From Cannabis sativa (lineage: Eukaryota; Streptophyta; Magnoliopsida; Rosales; Cannabaceae), in assembly GCF_029168945.1 (NCBI RefSeq), contig NC_083603.1:32895396-32959395 (forward strand): DNA of 64,000 nucleotides, written 5' to 3'. The notes beneath the pieces were generated by a model. That model ran no database searches. It was not told the DNA's origin and saw only the letters and a list, made by a program, of their open reading frames with translations. Of the stretch, positions 1 through 11,228 are shown in pieces (the first letter of the stretch is position 1; every line of letters starts with the position of its first letter). The translations under genes were made by a program, and so were the position numbers.

Positions 1-1
1 A

Positions 2-583
2 TACCTAGGTCCAGAGTCAGTCCAGCGGACCAATGAGGCAATAGAAAAGATAAAAGCAAGAATGCTTGCCTCACAGAGCAGACAGAAGAGTTACGCAGAT
101 CCGAAACGCAAAGATGTTGAGTTCCAAGTAGGGGACCATGTGTTTTTACGGGTATCTCCGATGAAGGGGATTAAACGTTTCGGGAAAAGAGGCAAGTTAA
201 GCCCTAGATTTACAGGACCTTTCAAGATTCTCGAGAAGATAGGTCAAGTGGCATATCTGTTAGCATTGCCTCCAGCCTTATCAGCAGTTCACAACGTATT
301 CCATGTCTCGATGTTGAGAAAATACATTTCAGATCCCTCTCATATACTCAGTTATGAGAGTCTTGAGCTACAGCCAGACATGACTTATGAGGAACAGCCA
401 GTGCAGATCCTGGATAGAAAGGATAAAGTCCTTCGGAATAAGACCATAGCATTGGTCAAAGTTCTCTGGAGAAACAGTAAGGTGGAAGAAGCCACCTGGG
501 AGCTAGAGTCAGATATGAGAGCTCAATATCCAGAGTTATTCAGGTTAGATTTCGGGGACGAAATCCTTTTAAGGGGGGGATAG
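2..583 (+). CDS. Tekay-type Ty3 retrotransposon pol, 3' end (integrase C-terminus and chromodomain), partial
   Basis: The frame is open from the window edge, so the 5' part of pol lies outside. It encodes the end of integrase and then a chromodomain-like tail with conserved aromatic residues (VLWRNSKVEEATWELES), which in chromoviruses targets integration to marked chromatin. The stop at 581-583 is followed at once by the polypurine tract and LTR, the normal end of such elements. It matches, almost codon for codon, the 3' part of the element at 26829-31736 but lacks that copy's 229-bp interruption, so it serves as the uninterrupted reference. Seen: frame and homology. Known: chromodomain role. 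Confidence is high. Confidence 0.9.
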   Translation, partial: YLGPESVQRTNEAIEKIKARMLASQSRQKSYADPKRKDVEFQVGDHVFLRVSPMKGIKRFGKRGKLSPRFTGPFKILEKIGQVAYLLALPPALSAVHNVFHVSMLRKYISDPSHILSYESLELQPDMTYEEQPVQILDRKDKVLRNKTIALVKVLWRNSKVEEATWELESDMRAQYPELFRLDFGDEILLRGG

Positions 584-584
584 T

Positions 585-2842
585 TTTAAAGCCCGCTTAG
601 TTAATTTGGAAATTAGCAGTTGTTTATGATTAATTATGAAATTATTTATAGCTATTTAAATAATTTATTATACTGTTATTTTTGGAATTCAGAAATGCAT
701 GGTTATGTTATTCAGTAGTTTTCATATTTTGCATTTCCGGTGCCCGGTATTTTGGAACTCGGTGTTTGGCTCAGTAGAAATCACAACTTAGCATGTTAGT
801 AGTTTGGGACGGTTTATTAGACATTGGGAATGTCGGGAATGGCCGGGAATTTAGAATTTCCCAAAAATACCCCTTTAGTGATTTTTATGTGATTTTAGTA
901 TGGAGGGGCAAAATGGTCTTTTTGCCCCAATGACTTTTTGTCTTTTTGTGACCTTATTATTTGAAAAATAAATGTTGTTTATTTTATTAATGTTGGCTGA
1001 AATGAGGTTATATGTTATGGGGGTTTAATTCATTTTATCAAAAAATCTCTAAGTTTTCTCTCTCTCTTTTTCGGCTGAAAGCTTGGGGTTCAAGGGTTGG
1101 ATTTTTCTTCAATTTTCAAGCTAGTTTCATCCAATCTAAGTGTTCTTCAAATCTTTGGTAAAGTTTCTAACCTTTTCTTGTTGTAATTTTAGAAAAAATG
1201 GTGAAAGTATGATGATTAACGCATGATGTTTTTGGTGTTGTTGCTGCTGGTTATTGTTGTTATTGTTTCTGTGATTAAAGTGTTGAATTCAGTAGGTTTA
1301 ATGAGATTGAATTGCATGCTTGAGTTCTTGTTCTAGTTGGTTAGATTTTTATGTGAAAAAGTTATGATATTTGAAAGAAATGGTGTAAATTGTTGCTGTA
1401 TTGTTGCTGGATGTTTTTAGTTGTTTTCAAAGGGTTAGATATGCTTGTTTAAGTAGAATTAACCAGGTTTGATTGCATGTTAGAGGGATTTGCTCAAGTT
1501 TGAGTTTTGAACTCAAAGCTTGAGCTTTAATGGCAATTTTTGTATCTGTGAATTCTGGGTTAGTTTAATGCCTTGGAAATGTTCTTTGGGGTATCTAGAG
1601 CAGGTCTGGAAAGTTTGAATCAATTTGGGGTTGAATTGGTTGAGATATGAAAATTTGATTGTTGCTGCCTGCGAGGAACCGGAATTCCGGTTGTGCATCC
1701 GGAATTCCGGATGAGGGTCCAGTAATTCCCAGAACCGGAATTCCGGTTGGGCAACCGGTCTGCCGGTTGGGGAATTTTTTGAACCCGTGTTTTTCCTCGT
1801 TTTTATGTTTTAGGGGGTATTGCCATGCTTTTTATCGATAGGGAAACTTTTAGTTCCTAGTTTTAGTCCCCGGGAAGTGATTTAGCGTGTCACTTATAGC
1901 GTTGTGATTTTTATGGTTTAGGAGCCTGTAATCCGCCGCTCAACTAAAGTTCTAGTCAGGTTGACCGGCACACCTGAATTCGGAATCCAGGTAAGATTAG
2001 TATAACAGTATGCATATGTAGATTACATGTTTAGCGTGCATGTAGGAAGCCTGTTAGATTACATTAGTTATGTATGTTGGCTTCGAACCATCCAACCCTG
2101 TCACGTCGGTACAGGCTGGAGTATGACCAGCAGCCGGAGTATGACCGGTTTGACCGATCAGGCTGACATTTGGTTGGTGGTTCCGTGCTATTGACCTATC
2201 CCGTCGGTACAGGCTGGAGTATGACCAGCAGCCGAAGTATGACCGGTGCGACCGATTAGGAGGATACTTGTCAATAGTACCGTCCCTGTGAACGTTCAAA
2301 ACTCAGTACCATGTTGGACATGGCAGTAGTGGCTCAGTACCGTGTTGGACACGGTAGTAGCGGGACTCAGTATCGTGTTGGACACGGCGGTTAGGGTTAT
2401 GATCAGGGGTATGGGCGTCTGATCATAACCAGGATTATGTATGAGTATTATTATGCTTTTCTTACTGAGTCTGTCGACTCACAGTTTACGTTTATGTGTA
2501 GGTAAAGGCAAGGCTAAAGCTGATGGGCCGTGAGCGAGCTTGTGAAGATTGTACATGTCGGTGCGGTTAGGCCTGGAGCGTACGATCATCGGGACAGCGA
2601 GGCTGATTTTTGTAACTGGTCGTTAGACGACCTTTATTTTGTGTATCAGTTAAACAGTTAAATCATTTTGTAAATAATTTTATAATCGGGATCCCGAGTC
2701 TTTTGTAATATTGTTTTATAAGTTTAATTAAAAAGCAAAATTTTAATTAATCACGTTTTTCCATAAACCTCGTTGATTAGCAACGAGCTGCACAGTACGT
2801 TTAAAAATCACGTAATACGCCTATGTTAGTTAGGGTGTTACA
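585..2842 (+). repeat. 3' LTR of the truncated Tekay element
   Basis: It begins just after the polypurine tract (aaggggggga) with a mutated terminus (TTTAAAGCCC where the other copies read TGTAAAGACC) and ends in GGGTGTTACA. It is collinear with the LTRs at 24162-26547 and 31738-34125. It contains a palindrome cluster at 1677-1770 and GC-rich subrepeats at 2098-2395. It has only two of the CACGTCGGTACAGG-type units, against four in the other LTRs. The sequence after it (2843 onward) is the insertion flank. Confidence 0.88.
2098..2395. repeat. Tandem subrepeats inside the Tekay LTR
   Basis: Two units begin with a (C/T)CGTCGGTACAGGCTGG-like motif, each holding paired GGAGTATGACC(A/G)G blocks. 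Three shorter units follow with the inverted motif GTGTTGGACAC (one copy degenerated). The homologous LTRs have four of the longer units. Confidence 0.8.
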
Positions 2843-4033
2843 ATGGACCTAGCTTTGAGTTCCAATATCGAGCCAAGTTAACGGGCTTGACTAACCCTTA
2901 CAACCGGGAAATTTTCACCAAGGTATTTCCAAACCTCTTACAATAGTTTCGCACCCCCGAGGACTATTAACCTCTTTCTCGGATTGTTGAAGTGCCAATC
3001 TCACTATTACCGGGTTGTTTACAATACCGGTGCCAACCTCACCTCAATCACAATATGGAAATGTGTTTGATATACAAGCTAAAATCACTCTAGAAATATG
3101 ATGATACAATGGAAACCTAGAGTGAAAAGCAAGCACACTTAAGATGAATAAAATCAAATTTTGGCTCAAAGTGTGTGAAAAGTGTTTGTTTAGATTTCAA
3201 ACTTGGAAGCTCCTTAATCTCACTTAGATAGGTTAGATGTTTGTAATAAATGCTCAACCAACTTGTTTTTTGAAAGAAAAATCGAGTTTATATAGTGTTT
3301 GAAAGAAAACTAGCCGTTTATAGCCGTTAGCACGTTTCCCGAGGTGAGGTCAGCCGTGAACCGAAATTCCGGATTGATTACAACCGGAATTCCGGTTGCC
3401 AACCGGAATTCCGGATGACTGACCAGAGGCAAAAGTACCATTTTTCGGGACTTAAACGCGCATAACTTCTTACTCGATTATCCGATTTCAGAAATTCCAA
3501 CTTTGTTCTCTTAGTTAAACAAAATGTGATTTAGAAATTCAATCAAAAAATTTTTTTGAACTATCGTGTGAGAAAACTTGTTGCACAAGTTAGTGAATGG
3601 GCCAAAATTCAAATTTATAAAAACTTAGTGTGCTATGCAAATCACTTTAACAAGACTAAAGTAAATTTATACCATTTGATTTTGAGTAGTCTTGATGTAG
3701 ATGAGCCTCCTAGCTTGATTTGCATGTTTTTGATCCCATGTTGACTTTTCGCGAGAGTTGACCTTGACTTTGACTTTGACTTTCGGGTTGACTTTTTGAC
3801 TTTGGGCTTTTGAAGACCTCTTTTGAATAGGGTCTTGAGTTGTTGATCCCTTGATGAATCTTTTGCTCTTGATATGCTTGTTGGATCCATTTAGTGTTGC
3901 TTTCAAAAGTTTGGTAAAAATACCAAAATATTTATTTTCTCTTTTAAATTTGCTACAAAATCAATAAATCATTAGTAACAAATAATAATCAAATATTTGT
4001 TAATCATCAAAACAAGGAGATCTAAAAGTTTGA
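2843..4033 (-). other. Unassigned LTR-like sequence, no gene seen
   Basis: No ORF of interest. Read on the minus strand it has a promoter-like layout: a cluster of CCGGAATTCCGG palindromes (about 3360-3420), then a TATA-like ACTATATAAAC at about 3290, then roughly 450 bp of leader-like sequence. This resembles the U3/R part of an LTR whose ends I could not define. The left edge is the Tekay LTR and the right edge a family-C LTR fragment. Confidence 0.35.
3741..3805. repeat. TTGAC(T/C)-rich short array
   Basis: Seven TTGAC cores occur within about 65 bp (GTTGACTTTT, GTTGACCTTGACTTTGAC and so on), some at 6-bp spacing. TTGAC is the W-box core bound by WRKY factors, but here it may be only a short tandem repeat inside an LTR-like region. 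Confidence 0.5.
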
Positions 4034-4361
4034 GTTAACACAGAGTAGTGCCCACACACAGCAAGTGATACCTCAATCATAGTGAGGAAGATCGTGAAGA
4101 AAGACTTTCAGCAAGAAGGAGTTTCAGCACTAAAGAATCTGAGAAAGAGATCCAGGTTCAGATATTGATAATGCTCTGCTATAGAAAGGAATCAAGGGCT
4201 AGATATCTGAACGGAAGGAGTCATATTATTCCGCTGCACCCAATGTAAGGTTTCCTAAACTTTATATGTGTTTATTTCATCGTTTTAGAAAGTTCATATT
4301 TAGGGTGTTAATCAACATACTTGTGAGTAGATCTAAGATCCTGGTAAAATAATTTCTAACA
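4034..4361 (+). repeat. Family-C LTR, 3' fragment
   Basis: Homologous to the last ~300 bp of the LTRs ending at 17705 and 22524: it shares AGAGTAGTGCCCACACAC near the start, GCTGCACCCAATGTAAGG in the middle and a terminal TCCTGGTAAAA...CTAACA. The 5' three quarters of the LTR are missing, so this is a truncated relic. Confidence 0.8.
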
Positions 4362-4369
4362 CTTTCTAG

Positions 4370-5602
4370 GGGCCAACTTGAAATACCATTGTTGGGCGGC
4401 TTTCGAAAGGGTAGCAGGAAAGATTCTGTAACACACATCCCCTCGTATCCCCTGCTAATCCATTTGCATTTCGAAATACTTGAGGTGGAAAAGAGGATCT
4501 TCTCTTCCTTTGTACATTTTCCATGTTGGCATTTTAAACTTGTGGGGCAACGCCAGAAGATTGATCTCGGGAGAGAAGGGAGTTCCACGTGCTCGGTCCA
4601 TCTCGAGATCACTGTTTCTTTGTCCGACCATGCCTTGGAACATATTTTTCAGCTCGTCTAGATGTGCCTGCACAGCTGGACTAACTTGCTCGGCAGTTTG
4701 GTCGATCTGAATCACATCAGTATCTTTGTGAGTGGGAATTTGAGCACGGGCTCCAAGCTATACGATCGTCGTGACAATCTATTCGTCTACTCCTCTCCTT
4801 CTGTTCAAATTTCTCCTTAGGTCATGAGTCGTCCCCAACCTATCGAATACGAAAGCGCCTGGCTGTCTCAGCGATTGATTTGCTTGGTTGACAGGTGGAA
4901 TGGCACCATTAACCTGGTTGGAACTATCAGGTATGACCTCTCCTGATGAATTACTAGACAAGGTCTGCCCGCCAACCGCTAGGCCCAAAAGCAGAACTTG
5001 TGACCGGGGATTTGGCGGCTGACCATTTATAGTCTGGGAAGTATTCATCGCTGGATCTTCGTCTGTCTCACCCAGGGGATGACATTCAAAAGTTGTTGTC
5101 CGATAGTTTGGTAGGCTTTTTGTATCAGCACAGTGGCTTGCTGACTACGATTTTCAATCTCAGTATGATGAGCCCTTAACGCTTCCATCTCTTTGTCTCT
5201 CCACTCAGCAAACATGCATCTTTGTTCCTCGAACGCGAGATTTACCGCAGCGCGGAGTTCTTCCTAATCATGATGTAGGGTATTGGTATGACCTTGCATG
5301 AGTCCAAGAGCAGCGCGGAGGTTTTAGATCTCAGTATCATCTCCAATGGTCGTTTAAACGTTGGCAGTAGGCGGAACGGTTGTGTTATGAATGCCCTAGT
5401 TCGGTGGTGAACTGGTATTCTCAGTCTCTTGCACACCAGGCGCGATTTCATCTACAGGAGTAATCACACCATGACCTACGTTCGACGGCTGTTCAAGATT
5501 AACAATTGGCAGAACCCTTGAGTTTCCTGGGTTTTGCAATGCAGGATCCACCGCCTGTGGATTTGTCGGATCAACCAGGCCCCTACGAGTCTGTACCACC
5601 AT
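4370..5602 (-). pseudogene. Ty3-type gag remnant (element X)
   Basis: Read on the minus strand from the ATG at 5602 (MVVQTRRGLVDPTNPQ). It has a long polar N-terminal region, then the retrotransposon gag signature LPHKFKMPTWKMYKG followed by DPLFHLKYFEMQMD at about 4455-4600, and then, in another frame, a stretch like the rest of the gag core (to about 4370). Frame changes and stops break the reading frame and the element is cut at about 4366, with no protease or polymerase. Its N-terminus and core match the equally decayed gag at 41964-43059, so both belong to one Ty3 family. Function is lost. Confidence 0.72.
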
Positions 5603-5668
5603 CGTACTTGTGGTTAGATTTTGAATGAAGAGCGATTCTTGATTCTGCTCTCAATGAAAGCACCAAAA

Positions 5669-6303
5669 TGTTGACCTCACTTTTAGCCAACGACAGTTCG
5701 TCTTATTTAGTAAGCGACAAGTAGTTTATAACGATTGATGTATAGTAAAGCAATATAAAGACATGGGAATTTTATAGAGGTTTAGCCTTGAGCAGTTCGG
5801 TAATAGCCTAATCCTCGTTATTTGTATTAACTCAAGAATAAGGAGAAAGATTCATTTTCTTATTGCTCTTACAATAGTATCTCTGAATATGAATTCTTAG
5901 ATAATATCTCTCTACCAGAATGTTTTCGACCCTTTGGCCAGTGAACATGCATCACTATTTATAGGGCTATGAGCTTGGAGAAGAAGTATTTCCCTTATCG
6001 TTACAATGAATATAAGCTGAAAGATTGCATAATAAATACAGAATACACTGATCGTGGGATTTGGACAGCTTACCATATCTCTGCAATCTGATCCCCAAGT
6101 TATAGAGAATTCTTTGATGACTCACGATGCAAAAGTTGAATTTGCAAAGTGTTGGTCGCTCTACGCGGATTGGTGATCGCTTTGCTTCAGTCATGCATAT
6201 GAGGCATCTTGTTCGGACTGTATTCTCTGAGCAGATACTCGAAGTCGATTCCACGTGTCACCATCATGTGATGCCACATCAGAGTGAAAAAATTAGGATA
6301 ACA
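5669..6303 (-). repeat. 5' LTR of element X, with adjacent primer-binding region
   Basis: On the minus strand it starts TGTTATCC at 6303 and ends GAGGTCAACA at 5669, a TG...CA-bounded LTR of 635 bp with a TATA-like CCCTATAAATAG near 5960. It is followed by TTTTGGTGCTTTCATTGA, the probable primer-binding region, 50-70 bp before the gag ATG. The same terminus, same primer-site sequence and same gag occur at 41890-41970 on the plus strand. Confidence 0.75.
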
Positions 6304-6663
6304 GATAATAATGAACTATCACAACAAAGAACACATAATTATTCCATTCTACAATCACCGTGGACAATTAGTCGATAATTAGTCTATAATAAGTCGATAA
6401 TCAGTCAATAACCAGTCGATAATAATCTATCGCAAAAGATAAAGGCATCGGTTGATAATTAGTCAATAATAAGTCCACAATCAGTCAACAATAAGTCGAC
6501 AATTAGTCGATAATAACCTATCGCAAAAGATAAAGGAATCAGTCGATGATGACCTATCACAAAAGATAATCACCTATCGCAAAGCTATTGATTAACAGTT
6601 GATAATGTTTTCGACAATAACTATGTGTCAACAATCACCAAAAAATATACACCCACTGTTCTC

Positions 6664-7271
6664 TCAACTGAGGTTCTGATAGAATAGGTCCACGCACCAC
6701 CGATCTCGAAACATCTGTATGTTCTTATCCGTGACATCATTTAGTGAACGTTTCATCATTAGATGTTCCACATACTTGATGGAATAAATGCCACAATCAC
6801 CACTGCATAAAGAAACCATTAAGAAATTAGTGTAAAAGTAAGAATAAAAATAATTAGGCACTACAAAAAACAAAGTTACCTAATTTTTTCCTTCGAAACA
6901 ATTTCGTGACTAACTCTATCAAAATGCATCTTTGGAAACTTGCTGCAGTCATTCATTTCAACCGCAAGGATTTGGTTATTGTTTGGGAATTCTCCACATG
7001 CATGGAACAATGTAGGGAGTAGATCTTGCCACGTTTTCATGATGGCTGCTAAGTCTTTTTTAGGGCAAACAGTGGAATCACAGTCATACACTGTTATTTT
7101 CCACAAGTCGATGTTTACCTTAATAGCTACCCAATGTGAATGTTTTGGAAGATTCAACACGAAGTAGAGGTAATCATTTCCTCCCCATTTTAGATAGAAT
7201 TGGTCCTGTATAAAACGTACCTTTAAAACAATGACAAACAATTGATTCAGTCGACAATATGACGATAACAA
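6664..7271 (-). pseudogene. Ulp1-type (C48) cysteine protease domain, transposon-borne
   Basis: Two minus-strand exon-like blocks separated by an intron-like gap around 6790-6890. The upstream block has HWVAIKVNIDLWKITVYDCDS, carrying the catalytic His and Asp of the family. The downstream block has SGDCGIYSIKYVEHLM, carrying the nucleophilic Cys. In SUMO proteases this H-D-C triad cleaves the SUMO tail; copies inside plant transposons have no shown substrate. The triad residues are present, but exon joins could not be confirmed and upstream parts are broken, so I call it a probable pseudogene or unannotated transposon gene. Confidence 0.65.
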
Positions 7272-7836
7272 CTAAACATCATAGCACGTAAAAACTCTTA
7301 TTCCTATCGAGAACCTATCGTGATACTTTCGATAAATAGTTGACAATAACCAAATGGCAACCCACAAAGGCTAAATATTATCGAGAACTCATCGATAATC
7401 TGTCGATAATAACTAAACATTATAGCAAGAAAAGACTAATTAATACTATCAAGAACCTATCGAGATACTTTCGATAATCAGTCGAGAATAGGGAAATTTG
7501 ACGGCAACCCACACAACATACTATCGAGAACTCATCGACAATCTGCCGATAATAACAAAACATGACATAAAGAGCCAAATAATGTACCTTAACACCTCTA
7601 CAGTAGTCGAGGACATTATCTCCCCATTTGAAGTCGGCCCCTAGTCCCTTGTGTGTTTTCTAAGCGCCATTGAAAATCCCAGCCACATAGGTGGAAAGAA
7701 TGATAGCTCTTTGCGGAAATGTTTTTGGAAAGAAGTGTCGTCGCCTCCTAAGCATATGGACACATGCATCTACATGCTGCATAGAATGATACAAATGAGT
7801 AGTTACAGTAGTAAATTAAATAAACGAAAAATATAT

Positions 7837-8675
7837 TTAATAATAAAATAATAAATTTTTACTTATAGAATCTTCATTCCAATCCTGTCGTGTCAACATC
7901 TTCGTAAGCCATACAGGACCGTAATCACCAGTCTTAACGTCCCAAAGACTATGGTTGGGGATACTCCCATACAACCACCTACGAAAACTTTCCAACAGCC
8001 TATCATCTGGTAGGATGAGAGGATCAAAATGTGTAGACGACTTGAGTTTTTTCTTCATTTCAGTGTAGTCTTTAAACCATGTAGGAGGGGTCTTCCTCCT
8101 CTTCCAAACTGAATACCTTCTGGTGGTCTCTCTAAGGGCAGAATCTCACCCTGTGACTGGCTCTCAACTATGGAAATATTGGTGGCATCCGCTGGAGTAG
8201 AAGTATTCTCATCAACATAAGGATCATAGTTGTCAGGAATTACGTCAACATCTTCCATGGGAGGTGATTGAGGATGTGCATCTGCTCCCGACCTATTATG
8301 TATTATACTCAAAATGACCCTGAGCTGCTCCATAATAAGGTTCTGAATAGCCTTCAGTTATAGGTGGCTAGCCTGGTATGCCTCCTTCAGCTGGGCCTGA
8401 CAAGTGGAAAGACACTTATGCTCAACCTCTATCCTGTTTAACCTCTGTTCCAAATCTTGGAACTCCCGACAATCGAGGCCTGAAGAAGATGCAACAGTAG
8501 CAAATTTAATATGTTGCGCGAATTTTTCTGCATGGCTTTGAAAAACAGCAGGGTCTTGGGCATCATTTTCAGGAAGGGTCTCATTGACACCCATCTCAAA
8601 CACTATTTCAACATCATTGTAAGTGATTGTTCTGGCATACGCTTCTTCATCAGGGCGAGGGAGTAATGCTCTCAA
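7837..8675 (-). pseudogene. Middle portion of the Ulp1-like transposon gene
   Basis: Three minus-strand reading segments (8675-8358, 8333-8055 and 8058-7837). The first carries a helical, Glu/Lys/Gln-rich stretch (DLEQRLNRIEVEHK) that could form a short coiled coil. The last (DRLLESFRRWLYG...DYGPVWLTKML) resembles the segment that precedes the protease domain in plant Ulp1-like transposon proteins. Segments change frame, which fits either introns or decay. The function of this region is unknown. Confidence 0.45.
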
Positions 8676-9264
8676 AACATTCAGTTGCTGTTGAAAAAAA
8701 AAATATGTTAATCATTTCACAAACCTATAAAAAAAAATAAATAGAATACAACATAGAAAAAATACAACTTGTCAATGATATCAATAAAAGATAAATAATA
8801 CAATAATGATAGGAAAAAAATCATACCCTTTTAGAAAATATTGGAGCAAGTATTTTCTTTGGAATGTCATAACTTCCATCAATCTCCTTACTGCTCCAGC
8901 TAAGCATTCTGGGTACTTGTATCCCATGACTAACAGCGAACTTCTTTACAACTTCTGAAATTGCCTCGTAGGCCCAATATTATAATGCTGGTGCGTAGCC
9001 ATAAATTGTGTACCCCGCCGACTTAGTGACTTCTTTCTTATCTAACTTAGCCTTCATTTCCACCATGTCTTTCTAAACAGAATACATAAGCCGACTAAAA
9101 GAAGAAAATCCCTAAGGAATCTGAAAAAAGAAGTCAATATCCTCAACAAATCTTAGTATACCACTTGTAATCCCCGTATTCCTCTCACGACCCATTAGGA
9201 CTCCCTCCATGAACAAGCACAACCTTAGCTTGTAAACGTCCTCGACAATCTCACAGTTTAAGAA

Positions 9265-9567
9265 TTACGCAGTAAGATGTTCCATATTCACAATCCTAGA
9301 TTTGTTGAAATAAAGATTCAACAGTTGGTCGTTTCCCAAGTGAACATTTTTCTCCTCAATGGATGGCCCTTGCATGAAATTCAACCCGGCTATGAGAGCA
9401 AACTCAACCACCCCAAATCTTGCCCTGTTTCTTCCAATGTAAAACCATACTTCGTTCGCCTTCTCGACTTGAACCTTCATTTTGTGCAGCATTAATTGGT
9501 GCACCAAAACTGAAGAGAAAGCAAAAGTTTCAGCCTTCCAAAATTGGCCAAAAGGGGTTCCCTTCAT
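9265..9567 (-). pseudogene. DUF1985 domain fragment
   Basis: It contains LVHQLMLHKMKV...EVWFYIGRNRARFGVVEFALIAGLNF, which fits the DUF1985 pattern (LVHQLL, W-F-I/L-G, R-F---EFALITGL). DUF1985 normally forms the N-terminal part of transposon-borne Ulp1-like proteins, and its place upstream of the protease block on the same strand fits. The first residues are MKGTPFGQFW. The stop at 9265 probably reflects decay or an intron. Confidence 0.6.
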
Positions 9568-9910
9568 CCTTTCAATTAATCCTTCATGTTTTTAAACTTT
9601 TGAACAATTGAAGTGAATATTCCACTCCCTATATATGTCACACGACCTGAAAAAGTGAGTTGAAGTGGGAATAATAAGCTCTGGAGCCATCTGTAAAAGA
9701 TAAACAATACAATAATTTAAACGTCAGAGAAAATGATAAAAAACACTAAATCCTATCGAGAACCTGTCGAGAACCCATCGATAATTAGTAAACACTCACC
9801 AAACATGAATTAATACTTTCGAGAACCTATCGATAATCAGTACACTCACCAAACATGACAACTAAAAGACTAAGTAATACTATCGAGAACCTATCAAGAG
9901 ACTATCGATA

Positions 9911-10840
9911 TATAATGAAGAACATACATAACCACCACCACCACACTAGATCGGAAAACACCATAACCACCATATAAAACCGATCATAAATTAAGAAAAA
10001 TTCATCAAAATAAAGTGCATTTCAACACTAATAATATATAATCTCTCTAAATTAACCACAAAAAAACTAAAAACAAACTTTTTTTTTAACAACATCTTGT
10101 CGATAACCTATCGAGAATCAGTCGATAAATAATCGAGAACATACATAACCACCACCACCACACTAGATCAGAAAACACTATAACCACTAAATCCTATCGA
10201 GAACCTGTCGAGAACCCATCGATAATCAGTATACACTCATCAAACATGACAACTAAAAGACTAATTAATAGTATCAAGAATCTATCGATAATCCATCGAT
10301 CAATATGTCTATAATCAAACTTACATAAATTAAAAGAAATTATCATCAAAATGAAATGTATTTCAACACAAATAATATATAATCAATCTAACTTAAAAAA
10401 ACCAAAAAAAAAACTTTTTCTAACAACATCTTGTCGATAATCTATCGAGAATCTGTCAATAAATAATTGAGATACATAACCACCACCACCACACTAGATT
10501 GAAAAATACCATAACTACCATATAAAATCGACCATAAATTAAGAAAAATTCATCAAAATAAAATGTATTTCAACACAAATAATATATAATCTCTCTAAAC
10601 TAACCACAAAAAAACCTAAAAACAAATTTTTTTAACAACATCTTGTCGATAACCTATCGAGAATCTATCGATAAATAATCGAGAACATACATAACCGCCA
10701 CCACCACACTAGATCGGATAACACCATAACCACCATATAAAACCGACCATAAATTAAGAAAAATTCATCAAAATAAAATATATTTCAACACAAATAATAT
10801 ATAATCTCTCTAAATTAACCAAAAAAAAAAAACTAAAAAC
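9911..10840. repeat. Tandem repeats of about 216 bp inside the Ulp1 element
   Basis: The block CATACATAACCACCACCACC recurs with start spacings of about 217, 330 and 216 bp (from near 9922). Each copy continues into AT-rich sequence, then CAACATCTTGTCGATAA and TATCGAGAATC repeats. The longer unit has gained extra TATCGAGAACC decamers. Confidence 0.75.
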
Positions 10841-11228
10841 AAAATTTTTTAAACCTTGTTGTTGCTGAAAAGATCTTGAAGCTCAAGGGCTCCATCACGA
10901 TGTCATCTGCCAAATCCGCTTTTGCACCGGTGAAGAAGCACGCTGCGAAAAGCTCCAAAAGCTTGTTACAAGAGAGGAAACGCGGCTGGGGGACGCGGGG
11001 ACGCGATTGGGGGAGGCAGCTGGGGGATGGCTAGGGACTCGACTTGGGGAGGCAAAGAAGAAGGAAGATGAAAGGGGGCGACTAGAGAGAGAAATTGTTT
11101 TGAGTTTATTTAGGTTTTAAAAATAAATAAATATAAGGGTATTTTTGGAAAAATGAGAAGTTAATAGATTAGTATTGTACAAAATATTTAAGAGGGCATT
11201 TTTTGAAATAGGGTTTTTTTTATGTACA

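Larger units (their letters stand above)
6304..11228 (-). mobile_element. Ulp1-protease/DUF1985-carrying DNA transposon, boundaries uncertain
   Basis: Decamers of the type AGTCGATAAT and TATCGAGAAC are arrayed at 6360-6650, 7290-7560, 9740-9910, 10100-10310, 10430-10480 and 10640-10690 around the gene fragments at 6664-9611. Ulp1-like proteases with DUF1985 are known passengers of plant Mutator-like (Kaonashi type) and CACTA elements, and dense short subterminal repeats are typical of such elements. No transposase was found, and I could not match terminal inverted repeats or a target duplication. The right part (10850-11228) looks, on the minus strand, like a captured promoter and GC-rich first exon. 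Ends are set by the flanking LTR elements, so they are approximate. Confidence 0.55.

Noticed and set aside
1513..1841. Short ORFs in the Tekay LTRs
   Set aside because: They lie in LTR sequence across the palindrome cluster and are not conserved in frame between LTR copies.
6859..6866. CACTACAA as a CACTA transposon terminus
   Set aside because: It lies in the intron-like gap of the Ulp1 gene with no inverted partner or target duplication.
9911..10700. Regular repeats resembling a CRISPR array
   Set aside because: Plant nuclear context; the repeats are ~216-bp tandem units without uniform short spacers and no cas genes exist.
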